DNA of 64,000 nucleotides from a bacterium (GTDB lineage: Bacteria > Hinthialibacterota > Hinthialibacteria > OLB16): the NCBI GenBank assembly GCA_022072055.1, contig JAJVIK010000013.1, positions 248,001 through 312,000 of the forward strand, in the 5' to 3' direction. Both the position numbers and the translations under genes were made by a program. The stretch's first letter is position 1. Every line of letters starts with the position of its first letter. This document shows positions 36,129 to 45,262 of this stretch, one piece after another. The notes below the pieces were generated by a model, which saw only the letters and a list, made by a program, of their open reading frames with translations, searched no databases and was not told the DNA's origin.

Positions 36129-37112
36129 TTATTCCCGCTTGAGCTGGTATTTGTCAATCTTCCGATCCAGGGTGGGCCGTGAAATCTTCAGGATGGTCGC
36201 GGCGCGAGTCTTGTTCCAGTTGGTGTGCTTCAGAATCCTGCGCAGATGGCGCGCCTCGATCTCATCGAGGGAGAGCAGCTCCACCGGAGCGCTCTCCGGG
36301 TCGAACTCCTCTCGGGGGCGCAGGAAATGGCTTTGAGCAAGAGCCGCGTTGGGGATGTGTTCGACCCAAATGGTGTCTCCCTCGGTCATCAGGATCGCGT
36401 GGTGAACCAGGTGCTCCAGCTCGCGGATATTCCCCGGCCAGGTGTGCCGCTTGAGGACCTCCAGCGCCGCCGGCGATATGGCGTGGACCTGCTTCCCATA
36501 GCGCGCGACATACACCGAGATGAAGTGGCGAATCAGCGGCTCAAGATCATCCTCCCGCTGGCGGAGTGGAGGGATGTCGATGTTCACCTCGTTGAGACGG
36601 AAATAGAGGTCCTGACGGAAGGTCCCGTTGGCCACCTCCTCCGCGAGTTTCCTGTTGGTGGCGCAGATCACGCGAATGTCCACGGGGATGAGTTGGTTGC
36701 CGCCGACGCGCTGAATCGCGCGCTCCTGGAGCGCGCGGAGAATCTTGGCCTGGGCCTGGAGGCTCATGTCTCCGATTTCATCGAGAAACAGAGTTCCCCC
36801 ATGCGCCTGCTCGAACTTGCCTTCCCGGGTGGCCACCGCGCCGGTGAATGCCCCCTTCTGGTGGCCGAACAGTTCGGCCTCCAGGAGGCTGTCCGGCATC
36901 GCGGCGCAGTTGATCGCGACAAAGGGACCCGCTTTGCGGTGGCTCTCTTTGTGTATGCCGCGCGCGAACAGCTCTTTGCCGGTCCCACTCTCGCCGGTAA
37001 TCAGAATGACCGCTTCGGTCGGCGCCACCTTGCGCGCGAGCGCGATCAGGTTGCGCATCACCAAGCTGTTGTGAACGACTCTCTCGAAACCGGCTATTTC
37101 TTCCCCGCGCAT
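36129..37112 (-). CDS. sigma54-dependent Fis-family activator without sensor domain
   Basis: 327 residues: almost only a sigma54 AAA+ domain (about 10-240, Walker A GESGTGKE, sigma54 loop GAFTGA, Walker B LFLDEIGD) and a Fis-type helix-turn-helix (about 280-325, NWNKTRAATILKISRPTLDRKI). The N-terminal regulatory domain found in most family members is absent, as in PspF, so activity must be set by a partner, by expression, or be constitutive. It is the first gene of the pilus-like cluster. A convincing -24/-12 promoter was not found in the intergenic spaces of this cluster. Confidence 0.93.
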   Translation of the reverse strand: MRGEEIAGFERVVHNSLVMRNLIALARKVAPTEAVILITGESGTGKELFARGIHKESHRKAGPFVAINCAAMPDSLLEAELFGHQKGAFTGAVATREGKFEQAHGGTLFLDEIGDMSLQAQAKILRALQERAIQRVGGNQLIPVDIRVICATNRKLAEEVANGTFRQDLYFRLNEVNIDIPPLRQREDDLEPLIRHFISVYVARYGKQVHAISPAALEVLKRHTWPGNIRELEHLVHHAILMTEGDTIWVEHIPNAALAQSHFLRPREEFDPESAPVELLSLDEIEARHLRRILKHTNWNKTRAATILKISRPTLDRKIDKYQLKRE

Positions 37113-37286
37113 CCGTCTTCCTCCCCCCCAAGCGTGGGGGCGCCTCGAAATGACAGTTCCCCGTGACCAGCCCGCCGCTCAAGCGTTATCGGAACACAAG
37201 ATGCAAGCCTGAACTTGCGTCCCGACTGATTTGTGGGCATAATCGGTTGTCTAACCTTTGGGGGAGTGTATCAGTTCATTTCAACA

Positions 37287-38774
37287 ATGTCAATTTGCTT
37301 TAGCAAACAGGCAAGAAATTGCGCTGTTTGGATCGGCTTTTTATCCATCCTGGGGGGGATGGGGGAGATTCCGGCGGCGGCTCAACAGGAGCGGCCGAAC
37401 GATTCCCTTTTCGCCAAGATCTTCCAACCTGAAGCGAGTTGGTCGGTTGTTCTTGCGGAGGCCGAGTCGGGTCGAGTGGTCTATGAGCAGCGCGGGCAAG
37501 AGCCGCGCATGCCCGCCTCAAATCTCAAGCTGTATGTCACCACGGCGGCCTTCAACACGCTCGGGTCGCGGTTTCGCTACCGGACTCCGCTTATGGGCTT
37601 CGGCCAGCTCGACCGTCAGGGAACCTGGAGAGGCCACCTCTTGGTCAGGGGAAGCGGCGACCCGACCTTCAGCGGTCGGTTTGAGGAGAGCCCCCTTGAG
37701 GTGACCGGCGCTTTCGACCGGTGGGCGCATCGGCTCAGGGAGCTCGGGATCCGCTCGGTAACGGGGAATCTCTATGGTCACGATGACATTTTCGATGAGA
37801 ATTTCTGGGTGGAGGGTTGGCCCAAGGATGCTTGGTGCGACTGGTACACGGCTCCCTCGGGAGGGTTGATCCTGAACGACAGTTGCCTGGATGTCGGAAT
37901 CTACCCCTCGCGCCCCGGCGCTCCTCCCTTGATCAAGAAATTTCCCGACACCGGTTACATCCAGATCGCCAACAACGCGGTGACCACGGGCAAGGGAACT
38001 TCCACGGTGAGTCTGAGACGCTCCTTCGAGGCCAACGACCTCAAGCTGTTCGGCAGGGTTTCCACGCGCACGGGTCCCACACAGCACACGGTGGCGGTTG
38101 CCGATCCGACCGGGTATTTCATCCATGTCCTTGAGGAGGTTCTGGAGCGGCACGGAATCGAGATTCGTGGGCAAGCCATGGATGCCGATCTCGCGACGGA
38201 TGTGCCCAAGAGGGGTTGGAGGGTCTTGGCCTGGAACGAGTCTCCACGCCTGGTGGACTTGGCGAGGGTCATCAATACCCGCTCTCAGAACCTCTTCGCC
38301 GATTCGCTTCTCAAATCCCTTGGCGCGCGCAAATCGGGAACCGGCTCGTGGTCCACGGGAGAGGCGGCGGTCAAGGAATATGTGGCCTCGCTTGGAATCC
38401 CGGTGGATGGTCTCCGCCTCAAGGATGGTTCCGGATTGTCGCGTCTCAATCAGGTCACCGCCGAGGACACCCTCGAGCTCCTCCTCAAGGTCCAGCGGGA
38501 ATCCTGGTTTCACGATTGGAAGAGCACGCTGGCGGTTTCCGGGGCATCCGAGGGGTCGCTCAGAAAGCGTCTCAAGGGACCGCTGCTCGCGGGAAAGGTC
38601 TTCGCCAAGACCGGTTTCATTGAGGATGTCTATGCTCTCAGCGGGTATGTCGAATCCAAGGGGGGGCGCACCTACGCCTTTTGCATGTTGTTCAATGGAA
38701 AAAACCACGCCGGGAAGCATCCTCACCAGCGCATGGAGGAGGCGCTCACCGTGCTGGCCCGGGATGAACCTTGA
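37287..38774 (+). CDS. dacB: D-alanyl-D-alanine carboxypeptidase/endopeptidase (PBP4, peptidase S13)
   Basis: 495 residues from ATG 37287; the upstream in-frame codons precede the signal peptide (CAVWIGFLSILGG, cleavage near AAAQ). All three penicillin-binding motifs are present: SxxK in PASNLKLYVT, SxN in RSQNLFADSLLK and KTG in FAKTGFI. PBP4 trims pentapeptides and cleaves D,D-crosslinks in periplasmic peptidoglycan. It is transcribed alone, diverging from the sigma54 activator. Residues about 105-290 contain the extra domains typical of the S13 family. Confidence 0.95.
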   Translation: MSICFSKQARNCAVWIGFLSILGGMGEIPAAAQQERPNDSLFAKIFQPEASWSVVLAEAESGRVVYEQRGQEPRMPASNLKLYVTTAAFNTLGSRFRYRTPLMGFGQLDRQGTWRGHLLVRGSGDPTFSGRFEESPLEVTGAFDRWAHRLRELGIRSVTGNLYGHDDIFDENFWVEGWPKDAWCDWYTAPSGGLILNDSCLDVGIYPSRPGAPPLIKKFPDTGYIQIANNAVTTGKGTSTVSLRRSFEANDLKLFGRVSTRTGPTQHTVAVADPTGYFIHVLEEVLERHGIEIRGQAMDADLATDVPKRGWRVLAWNESPRLVDLARVINTRSQNLFADSLLKSLGARKSGTGSWSTGEAAVKEYVASLGIPVDGLRLKDGSGLSRLNQVTAEDTLELLLKVQRESWFHDWKSTLAVSGASEGSLRKRLKGPLLAGKVFAKTGFIEDVYALSGYVESKGGRTYAFCMLFNGKNHAGKHPHQRMEEALTVLARDEP

Positions 38775-38806
38775 CCGAAACCGCCTGAAAAAAAAGCGGT
38801 TCCAGG

Positions 38807-38835
38807 TTGACCGACCTCCGAAAATAGAGTAAATC
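38807..38835 (+). promoter_or_regulatory. Promoter of the HU gene
   Basis: TTGACC (38807-38812), a 17-base spacer and TAAATC (38830-38835) form a reasonable sigma70 promoter between dacB and the HU gene, giving a leader of about 75 bases. Confidence 0.5.
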
Positions 38836-38916
38836 CCCGATATTCTCGTGTGTCGCCCCTGTCTGGTTGCGCGACGGAGAATAAAATCTCTAGGGTACGG
38901 AAAGGGGACTTCCTGA

Positions 38917-39210
38917 ATGTCACACAAACCCATGACCAAGTCGCAGCTGGTCGCCCACCTGGCCGAGAAGGGTGACCTCAAGAAACCGCAAGTAGCCGCT
39001 CTGCTCGATGAGCTGCTTGCAGTGGCCTGTCACGAAGCCAAGTTGTCGGACAAGGGCTTTACCCTCCCGGGATTCGGAAAACTGGCTCTGGTGCAGCGCG
39101 CGGAGCGTCAGGGACGCAATCCCGCCACGGGAGAAGCCATTACCATCCCGGCCAAGAAAGTGGTCAAGTTCCGGGTGGCGAAATCGCTGAAAGATGCCCT
39201 CTTGGGTTGA
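38917..39210 (+). CDS. HU-family nucleoid DNA-binding protein
   Basis: 97 residues with the HU/IHF fold: MTKSQLVAHLAEKGDLKKPQ-type N-terminal helices, FTLPGFGKLALVQRAER and the beta-arm segment RNPATGEAITIPAKKVVKFR. The protein binds and bends DNA. The spacing and length match HU rather than IHF, which could not be excluded. It has its own promoter and a strong terminator, so it is a single-gene unit. Confidence 0.93.
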   Translation: MSHKPMTKSQLVAHLAEKGDLKKPQVAALLDELLAVACHEAKLSDKGFTLPGFGKLALVQRAERQGRNPATGEAITIPAKKVVKFRVAKSLKDALLG

Positions 39211-39262
39211 AGTTCTGATTCACTTTCCGCTCTGCCGAGGATTCACGGATTGAGTGTTGTGG

Positions 39263-39298
39263 AGGGGGATGGCGCGCCGGTCGCGCCATCCTCGTTTT
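39263..39298 (+). terminator. Intrinsic terminator of the HU gene
   Basis: A 10-pair GC-rich stem, GGATGGCGCG/CGCGCCATCC (39267-39276 and 39282-39291), with a 5-base loop is followed by TCGTTTTCC. It also separates this gene from the convergent adaptor gene ending at 39302. Confidence 0.88.
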
Positions 39299-39301
39299 CC
39301 A

Positions 39302-40426
39302 CTAGGGGTGTTCCATCGCGCTCGGGATGATCACGTCCGCGTACATTCCGGCGCGCAAGTCTTCCCCGCCCTCGATGACATCCACTTTCATTTCGAAGAC
39401 CAGCTCGGCCCGCTTTTCGGTGGTCTGAATGTTTCGTGGCGTGAACTCCGCCTCGGAGTTGAGCCTCCGAATTCGCCCGGAAAACAACCTGCCTGGAAAT
39501 GTATCCACCGTGACCTGAACCGAGTTGCCCGGCTTCACGAGGCCCAGGCGGTTTTCCGGGACATAACACCGGACCCAAGGGGAATGCTTCAGGTTCAGGA
39601 CCGCCACTGTCTGTCCCGCCTTGACCAGGTCGCCCGGTTCGAGATCGAGAGTTTCCACCGTGGAATCAAACGGGGCAAGAATGTGAGTCTCTTCGAGCTG
39701 AGACACGAGACGCGCGACATTCGCGGAGGCGGCCTCCACCGCGGCGCGGGCGGCGGCGATCTCCTCCGGTCTGGCGCCGTTCCGGAGACGTTCCAGTTGG
39801 GCGCGCGACTCGGCCAGGCGCGCATCCGCCATGGCGATTTCCTCCGGGCGCGAGCCGCTCCGAAACAAGGCCAGCCGATGGGCGGCAACCTGCATCCTGG
39901 CGCGCGCGGTCTCGTGGGCGGTGCGCTTGGAGTCGAATTCGCGTCGATCCACGGCCCCGCGCTCAAAGAGCGCGGTGGATCGGCGAAACTCGCTGCTCGC
40001 GAGCTGCAGATCGCTGCGGGCGGACTCCAGCTGCGCTTCGGCCTCCCTGATTTCCTCCTCGCGAAATCCCTTGCGACGCAGCGCGAGCTCGGCGGACATC
40101 GCGCGAACCACCGCCTCCGCGCGGTCAATTTCCTCGCGGCGGGTGCCCACCAGCAGGAGGTCGAGTTCCGCCTGCGCCTGGGCGGTTGAGGCGCGCGCCT
40201 GAGCCAGTTGCGCCTGAATCTCCTGGTCCTCCAGCTGGACCACGATGTCCCCGGCCCGGCAGGAGTCGCCCTCCTCGAAATTGACTTTGAGGACTCGTCC
40301 CCCGATCTTCGAGCCGATGTGAACATCATCCACCTCAACCCTCCCGCTCACCATCAGGTCCTTCGAGGGCGGTTCGCAGCCGCTGGAGAGGCACGCAAGC
40401 AGAATCAGGGGTAAGGTGCGTTTCAT
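39302..40426 (-). CDS. HlyD/RND-type periplasmic adaptor lipoprotein
   Basis: 374 residues. A lipoprotein signal (LILLACLSSGC, lipobox LSSGC) anchors it in a membrane. The barrel-sandwich half motif (VHIGSKIGGRVLKVNFEEG) is followed by a long antiparallel coiled-coil hairpin with repeats of the RPEEIA type (about 65-240), then THILAPFDSTVETLDLEPGD and a beta-barrel domain. This resembles YhiI/YbhG and MacA-type adaptors of ABC or RND exporters. No transporter gene is adjacent. The start overlaps the end of the SGNH gene by ATGA. Confidence 0.9.
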   Translation of the reverse strand: MKRTLPLILLACLSSGCEPPSKDLMVSGRVEVDDVHIGSKIGGRVLKVNFEEGDSCRAGDIVVQLEDQEIQAQLAQARASTAQAQAELDLLLVGTRREEIDRAEAVVRAMSAELALRRKGFREEEIREAEAQLESARSDLQLASSEFRRSTALFERGAVDRREFDSKRTAHETARARMQVAAHRLALFRSGSRPEEIAMADARLAESRAQLERLRNGARPEEIAAARAAVEAASANVARLVSQLEETHILAPFDSTVETLDLEPGDLVKAGQTVAVLNLKHSPWVRCYVPENRLGLVKPGNSVQVTVDTFPGRLFSGRIRRLNSEAEFTPRNIQTTEKRAELVFEMKVDVIEGGEDLRAGMYADVIIPSAMEHP

Positions 40427-41550
40427 GGCGACGCCATCCCTTGGCCGACAGGTTCGAGGCTCCCCTCAGGAGCCTGTTGGCTCAGAATCATCCGCAACCG
40501 GGGCAGAATCTCCTCAGCCGCCCAGCGATGCCCAAGAGGTGTCCAATGGCTGTCCTCTCGGAACCGATAGCGGTAGATGTTGCCACCACTCTTTTCCCGG
40601 AACGAGGGGGTGAGATCCAGATGCTCGATGCCCTGATCCCGGCAGAAGACCTCCAGGATGTCGCGCGGGTATTTCGAGGATCGGGTCCCATCCACATCCG
40701 GATCGAGAGGCCGAACCACGAGAAAGGTCAAGGCCCCGTCCTTTCTCGCCCGATCCCGGATCGTTTTCAGGTAGGCCAGGGTGACCTCCCAATCCGCCGT
40801 GAATTCCGTGGCGGACCCCACGTTCCTATACAGGAGCGGGTGGAAGCGCTGCTTGTGTCTTTCGATGGCCGCGAGTCTCTCAGCGCGGTTTCCAAACAGA
40901 CGGTAAGCCCGCATGCGCGCGAACTGCGCCAAGTGGCTGTGACTCCCCAGAAACTCCACGATGGGGAAGGATCCTTTGGAATCTCCAAAGCCGCCAGGGA
41001 ACACCTCGCCCTGTTCGACATGATACCAGCGGCAAAAGAGATTCTCCGAAAGGTCATTGATCAATGAGAACTGGATCATCACCAGATCGGGACCAAGGGA
41101 GGAGCCGAGGTATTCGTACATCCGGAGTTGGTCGCCTGTCCCGAATCCGGAGACGCCCGCGTTGATCACCTCGTAGCGAGTCGCCGAGGTGGGGGTGTTC
41201 AGGCTGGCCTCGAGGATTTCCGTGTAGACCTCCGAATCCGCCACCTCCAAGGCGGCGGTGGTGGAATCCCCGAGGACCAGGATTCGGAAGCTCCCGGTCG
41301 GCTTCTCCTTGGAGTACTCGCGGTCCCGCAGACCCATCGAGTTGAACCGAGTGCGGATCTGAAACTCTCCGGTCTTGTTGGTGAACTCATAATTGGGGGT
41401 GTGGACCGGGACCGAGCTCCATGAGGAATAACTCGCGCCCAAGGGCTGCGGGAAGAACAACCGGAAAACCCCCTCCAACGCGGCCACGGTGAGGGTCACG
41501 CTCCCCAAGATGGTGAGGAGGGCCATTTTCCAGGATTTCCCCCGGTTCAT
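40423..41550 (-). CDS. Membrane-anchored SGNH/GDSL-fold hydrolase
   Basis: 375 residues. One N-terminal transmembrane helix (ALLTILGSVTLTVAALEGVF) leads to an SGNH domain: block I ILVLGDSTTAALEV, GVSGFGTGDQLRM, an Asn-containing SLINDLSENLF segment, and block V DSHWTPLGHRWAA with the catalytic Asp and His. These enzymes act on ester bonds of sugars or lipids, often in cell-surface polysaccharides. The stop overlaps the following adaptor gene by ATGA, so a coupled surface-modification and export function is possible. Substrate unknown. Confidence 0.85.
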   Translation of the reverse strand: MNRGKSWKMALLTILGSVTLTVAALEGVFRLFFPQPLGASYSSWSSVPVHTPNYEFTNKTGEFQIRTRFNSMGLRDREYSKEKPTGSFRILVLGDSTTAALEVADSEVYTEILEASLNTPTSATRYEVINAGVSGFGTGDQLRMYEYLGSSLGPDLVMIQFSLINDLSENLFCRWYHVEQGEVFPGGFGDSKGSFPIVEFLGSHSHLAQFARMRAYRLFGNRAERLAAIERHKQRFHPLLYRNVGSATEFTADWEVTLAYLKTIRDRARKDGALTFLVVRPLDPDVDGTRSSKYPRDILEVFCRDQGIEHLDLTPSFREKSGGNIYRYRFREDSHWTPLGHRWAAEEILPRLRMILSQQAPEGSLEPVGQGMASP

Positions 41551-41726
41551 TCCCTCATTATCGGGAAAACCTCACCGGAAGGGAATTGACGCCCCTTCTG
41601 TAAGAGGGGCTGAGGTCTCTCCGAGCCCCACGGGCGAACTTGACTCGACTCGATGAGCGGTCTAGCCTATCAGCGAAATAATTCGCCTCTAAATTCGCAC
41701 CTTGTTTTTCAGGGAGGTTATCGCCC

Positions 41727-42494
41727 ATGTCTCAGCCCAAGGTCTCGCGCCGCGCCAACTTCCGAAAGGGCCTCATGGCGGGGTTTCTTTCGCTTCTCTC
41801 GGTCTCAGTCTCGGTGGCCCAAGAACCCTCGAGGAACTTGCGGGTCTGCCTGGTGTCGGGGTCCGAGCTCTACGGATCTCAGATTTCGCTCCCGGCGTTC
41901 AAGGCGGCGGTCGAGCCGAAATACGCCATCGAGTGCACCCTGGTTCAGTCTGTCGGGAAGGACAAGCTCCCGGGACTGGAGGCGTTGGAGAATTGCGAGG
42001 TGGCCCTGTTCTTCACTCGCCGACTTGAGATCACGGGGGAGGAACTGGAAGCGGTCAAGCGCTACTGTCTCGGGGGGAAGCCCATCGTGGGGGTTCGGAC
42101 CGCCTGTCATGGTTTTCAGAACTTTCTGGAGTTCGATAAGGAGGTCCTCGGGGGCAATTACCACGGGCACTACGGCAGCGATGCGCTCACCCGTGTGGTG
42201 GTGGCCCCTGGGATGGAGAGCCATCCGATCCTGAACAAGGTGGGTGGGCTGGATTCCCTGTCGAGCCTCTACCGGACCCACCCGCTCGCCAAGGACACTC
42301 AGATGCTTCTCGGTGGAGTGGCGCCCCAAGGGGCGCAACCGTTGGCCTGGACCCGTGAATACAAGGGCGCGCGAGTCTTCTTCACCTCGCTTGGGTCGGT
42401 TGAGGATTTTGAGAACCCGGGTTTTCGGAGAATGATTGTGAACGCGCTTTTCTGGGCTGCGAACCGCGATGTGGAGGAGCGCCCGAAACCATGA
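41727..42494 (+). CDS. Exported ThuA-like (class I glutamine amidotransferase-fold) protein
   Basis: 255 residues after an AGGGAGG ribosome site. A signal segment (LMAGFLSLLSVSVSVAQ) is followed by a ThuA-type fold: RVCLVSGSELYG, CEVALFFTRRLEIT, VGVRTACHGFQNF and a C-terminal FFTSLGSVEDFENPGFR. ThuA-like proteins are common in Planctomycetes- and Verrucomicrobia-like genomes next to sugar-degrading enzymes, but their catalytic role is not settled. Its stop overlaps the start of the pectate lyase-sialidase gene by ATGA, so the two are co-translated. Confidence 0.85.
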   Translation: MSQPKVSRRANFRKGLMAGFLSLLSVSVSVAQEPSRNLRVCLVSGSELYGSQISLPAFKAAVEPKYAIECTLVQSVGKDKLPGLEALENCEVALFFTRRLEITGEELEAVKRYCLGGKPIVGVRTACHGFQNFLEFDKEVLGGNYHGHYGSDALTRVVVAPGMESHPILNKVGGLDSLSSLYRTHPLAKDTQMLLGGVAPQGAQPLAWTREYKGARVFFTSLGSVEDFENPGFRRMIVNALFWAANRDVEERPKP

Positions 42495-45019
42495 GGGGGC
42501 TGCTTTCGGTCCCGAGCGTGTTGCTCGCGTCCCTGCTCCTCTCCCGAGCCGCGCTCGCGCTACCCGCCTTTCCCGGCGCGGAGGGGTTCGGCGCGGAGGC
42601 GGTGGGGGGACGAGGCGGGCGGGTGATCGAGGTCACCCACCTGAACGACTCCGGGCCCGGCTCGCTGCGCGCGGCGGTGGAAGCCCCCGGTCCGAGGACC
42701 GTGGTGTTCCGTGTCTCCGGAAACATCCACCTCAAGGATAGACTCGCCATCCGCAACCCGAACATCACCCTCGCGGGTCAGACCGCGCCGGGCGAGGGGA
42801 TCTGTGTTTGTGACGATTCCGTCCAGGTCGAAACCGACGATGTGATCATTCGATATCTGCGCTTTCGCCTCGGAGCGGCCGCGGGGAAGCCCACGGACTC
42901 GCTCTGTGTGGGCAAGGGAAGGCGGATCATCATCGACCACTGCTCCGCGAGCTGGTCCATTGACGAAACCCTTTCGGTCACCACCGGGGATGACCCGCTC
43001 ACCGATGTGACCGTGCAGTGGACCTTCATCACCGAGAGCCTGAACCAATCTCTTCACGAGAAAGGCCAGCATGGCTACGGGTCGCTGGTCCGAGGGTTCA
43101 AAGGCTCCCGATACTCCTTCCATCACAACTTCTATGCCCACCATCGCGGTCGCTCGCCGCGTCCCGGGGTGTATGACAAGTGGAATCATGAGATCGATCC
43201 CGAGGGACTGCTCTTCGATTTCCGAAACAATGTGGTTTACAACTTCGCGGGCGGACATGCGGGCTACAACCAGGACAAGGAGAGCGTGACCCGGTTGAAT
43301 TACATTGGGAACTTCATCCTGCGGGGGGTGAACGCGGATCCGGACAGCGTGGCATACCGCGAAGGCTCTCCGTACAACCTCGGCTATTTCGCGAACAATT
43401 CGATGGATGGCGTGATCCCGGAGGACCCCTATTCCCTGGTCCGCTTTCCGGAAGCGTACACGTCGGAGGTCGTTCGGGGCTATAGGCAGAGCACGCCCTT
43501 CGAGGTCGCGCCGGTTCACACGGACGAGCCGTGGCTGGCTTACGAGCGGGTGCTCGCGGGAGCGGGGGCCGGTTTCCCCAAACGGGATTCGGTCGATGAG
43601 CGGGTGGTCGCGCAGGTGAGAAGCCGAACCGGGAGAATCATAGACAATGAGTCGGATGTGGGTGGGTGGCCGGAGCTTGCCTCGGCCCCGGCGCCGGCGG
43701 ACTCGGATCATGATGGCATGCCGGATGAGTGGGAATCCTCGCGCGGCCTGAACCCCGAGGACCCCTCCGATGGGCCGGGCGACCGTGATGGGGACCTTTA
43801 CACCAACCTGGAGGAGTATTTGAACGGCTTGGTTCCGGCCTCGATTCCACCGATTGAGATCGAGACCGGCTACAAAATTCCCTCCAAGGGGTATTGCGAT
43901 CAACCGTATGTGGTGAAGACAAGGGATCGGGCCTGGCTGTGTGTCATGACCACGGGCGCCGGACGCGAGGGCGCCACCGGACAGCACATTGTCTCCACGA
44001 GGAGCTTGGACATGGGGAAGACCTGGAGTCCCTTGGTGGATATTGAAAGCGCCGAGGGGCCGGAAGCCTCATGGGCCATGCCGTTTATCACCCCGAACGG
44101 AAGGATCTATGTCTTCTACACCTACAACGCGGACAACCTGCGTGAGGTCCTCGCGAACACGGATTACGCCCGCCGACGAGTGGACACGCTGGGGCAGTAC
44201 GTGTTCAAATTCTCGGATGATGGAGGCCTGAGCTGGTCGTCGGAGCGTTGGTTCATCCCGGTCCGTGAAACCGAGATCGACCGTCGCAACCCGTATCGCG
44301 GCAAGGTGCGGTTCTTCTGGGGAGTCGGGAAACCGATCCTCCACCAGGGGGCGATGATCCTGGGGTTCTCGAAGGTCGGGCGGTTCGGCCAGGGGTTCAT
44401 TGAGGAGTCTGAGGGGTGGTTCCTCCGGTGCGACAATATCCTGACCGAGAACGATCCGGCAAAGCTGCGCTGGGAAACTCTTCCGGAGGGAGAGGTCGGG
44501 TTGCGCTCGCCGGTGGGACCGATCGCGGAAGAGGCCAATCTCACTTCCCTTTCGGATGGTTCGCTGTTCTGCACCTACCGGACCGTGGCGGGACACCCCT
44601 GCCACGCTTACTCGCGCGATGGCGGCAGGACTTGGACCCCACCGGCGTTCATGACCTATGCCCCTGAGGGACCACCGGTGGACCACCCTCGCGCCGCCAA
44701 CTTTGTCCGGAAGCTCGCGGATGGCCCTTCCGCGGGGCGGTTCCTGTACTGGTTTCACAATCACTCCGGGCGCGGGTATGAAGGTCGCAATCCCGCGTAT
44801 TTCCTTGGGGGCATCGAGCAAGACTCCCCCGCGGGCAAGGTGATCCGTTGGGGTCGACCGGTTCCGATCCTGTATTCCAGGGACCCCAAGACGCGGATGA
44901 GTTATCCGGACTTCATCGAGGAAGGCGGGCGTTTGTTCATCACCGAAACGCAGAAAGAAACCGCGCGGGTGCATGAAGTCCCGCCGCTGCTTCTCGCGGA
45001 GTTGTGGAAAGGAATGTAG
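42491..45019 (+). CDS. Pectate lyase-like/sialidase-like fusion protein, secreted
   Basis: 842 residues. A signal segment (VLLASLLLSRAALALP) is followed by a right-handed beta-helix of polysaccharide lyase type (about 23-400: FPGAEGFGAEAVGGRGG, VTHLNDSGPGSLRAA, the NITLAGQTAPGEG rung, DHCSASWSIDE). Calcium-binding EF/thrombospondin-3-like loops come next (about 398-440: DSDHDGMPDEWE, DRDGDLYTNLEEYL). A sialidase/BNR-type propeller fills the C-terminal half (about 450-842: SLDMGKTWSPLVD, SDDGGLSWSSERW, SRDGGRTWTPP Asp-boxes). The two glycan-active halves in one exported chain suggest attack on a complex acidic polysaccharide. Whether either catalytic site is complete could not be verified. Confidence 0.85.
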   Translation: MRGLLSVPSVLLASLLLSRAALALPAFPGAEGFGAEAVGGRGGRVIEVTHLNDSGPGSLRAAVEAPGPRTVVFRVSGNIHLKDRLAIRNPNITLAGQTAPGEGICVCDDSVQVETDDVIIRYLRFRLGAAAGKPTDSLCVGKGRRIIIDHCSASWSIDETLSVTTGDDPLTDVTVQWTFITESLNQSLHEKGQHGYGSLVRGFKGSRYSFHHNFYAHHRGRSPRPGVYDKWNHEIDPEGLLFDFRNNVVYNFAGGHAGYNQDKESVTRLNYIGNFILRGVNADPDSVAYREGSPYNLGYFANNSMDGVIPEDPYSLVRFPEAYTSEVVRGYRQSTPFEVAPVHTDEPWLAYERVLAGAGAGFPKRDSVDERVVAQVRSRTGRIIDNESDVGGWPELASAPAPADSDHDGMPDEWESSRGLNPEDPSDGPGDRDGDLYTNLEEYLNGLVPASIPPIEIETGYKIPSKGYCDQPYVVKTRDRAWLCVMTTGAGREGATGQHIVSTRSLDMGKTWSPLVDIESAEGPEASWAMPFITPNGRIYVFYTYNADNLREVLANTDYARRRVDTLGQYVFKFSDDGGLSWSSERWFIPVRETEIDRRNPYRGKVRFFWGVGKPILHQGAMILGFSKVGRFGQGFIEESEGWFLRCDNILTENDPAKLRWETLPEGEVGLRSPVGPIAEEANLTSLSDGSLFCTYRTVAGHPCHAYSRDGGRTWTPPAFMTYAPEGPPVDHPRAANFVRKLADGPSAGRFLYWFHNHSGRGYEGRNPAYFLGGIEQDSPAGKVIRWGRPVPILYSRDPKTRMSYPDFIEEGGRLFITETQKETARVHEVPPLLLAELWKGM

Positions 45020-45262
45020 ACTCGGGGTTGGAGGGCTAGGGACTAGGGCGGGCGACGAAACCACCGACGACAAGGACATCCCCCAGGTCCTGGCGGGGGC
45101 TTGGTCAAACGCCAGCGGCGAGTGCCGACCGGAACGCGTTGGCCAGGGTGCCAGCCACGCACTGACTTCTACTTGTTCTGACTTGCATACCCGTACAAGC
45201 GGCTGTACAGTTACGCAGACTACGGCAACCTGACCATCGCCGAGAAGCAGAACGGCGCGAGC

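Noticed and set aside
38783-38802. Terminator after dacB (AACCGC/GCGGTT)
   Set aside because: Six pairs with an 11-base A-rich loop and no T-run; too weak to call.
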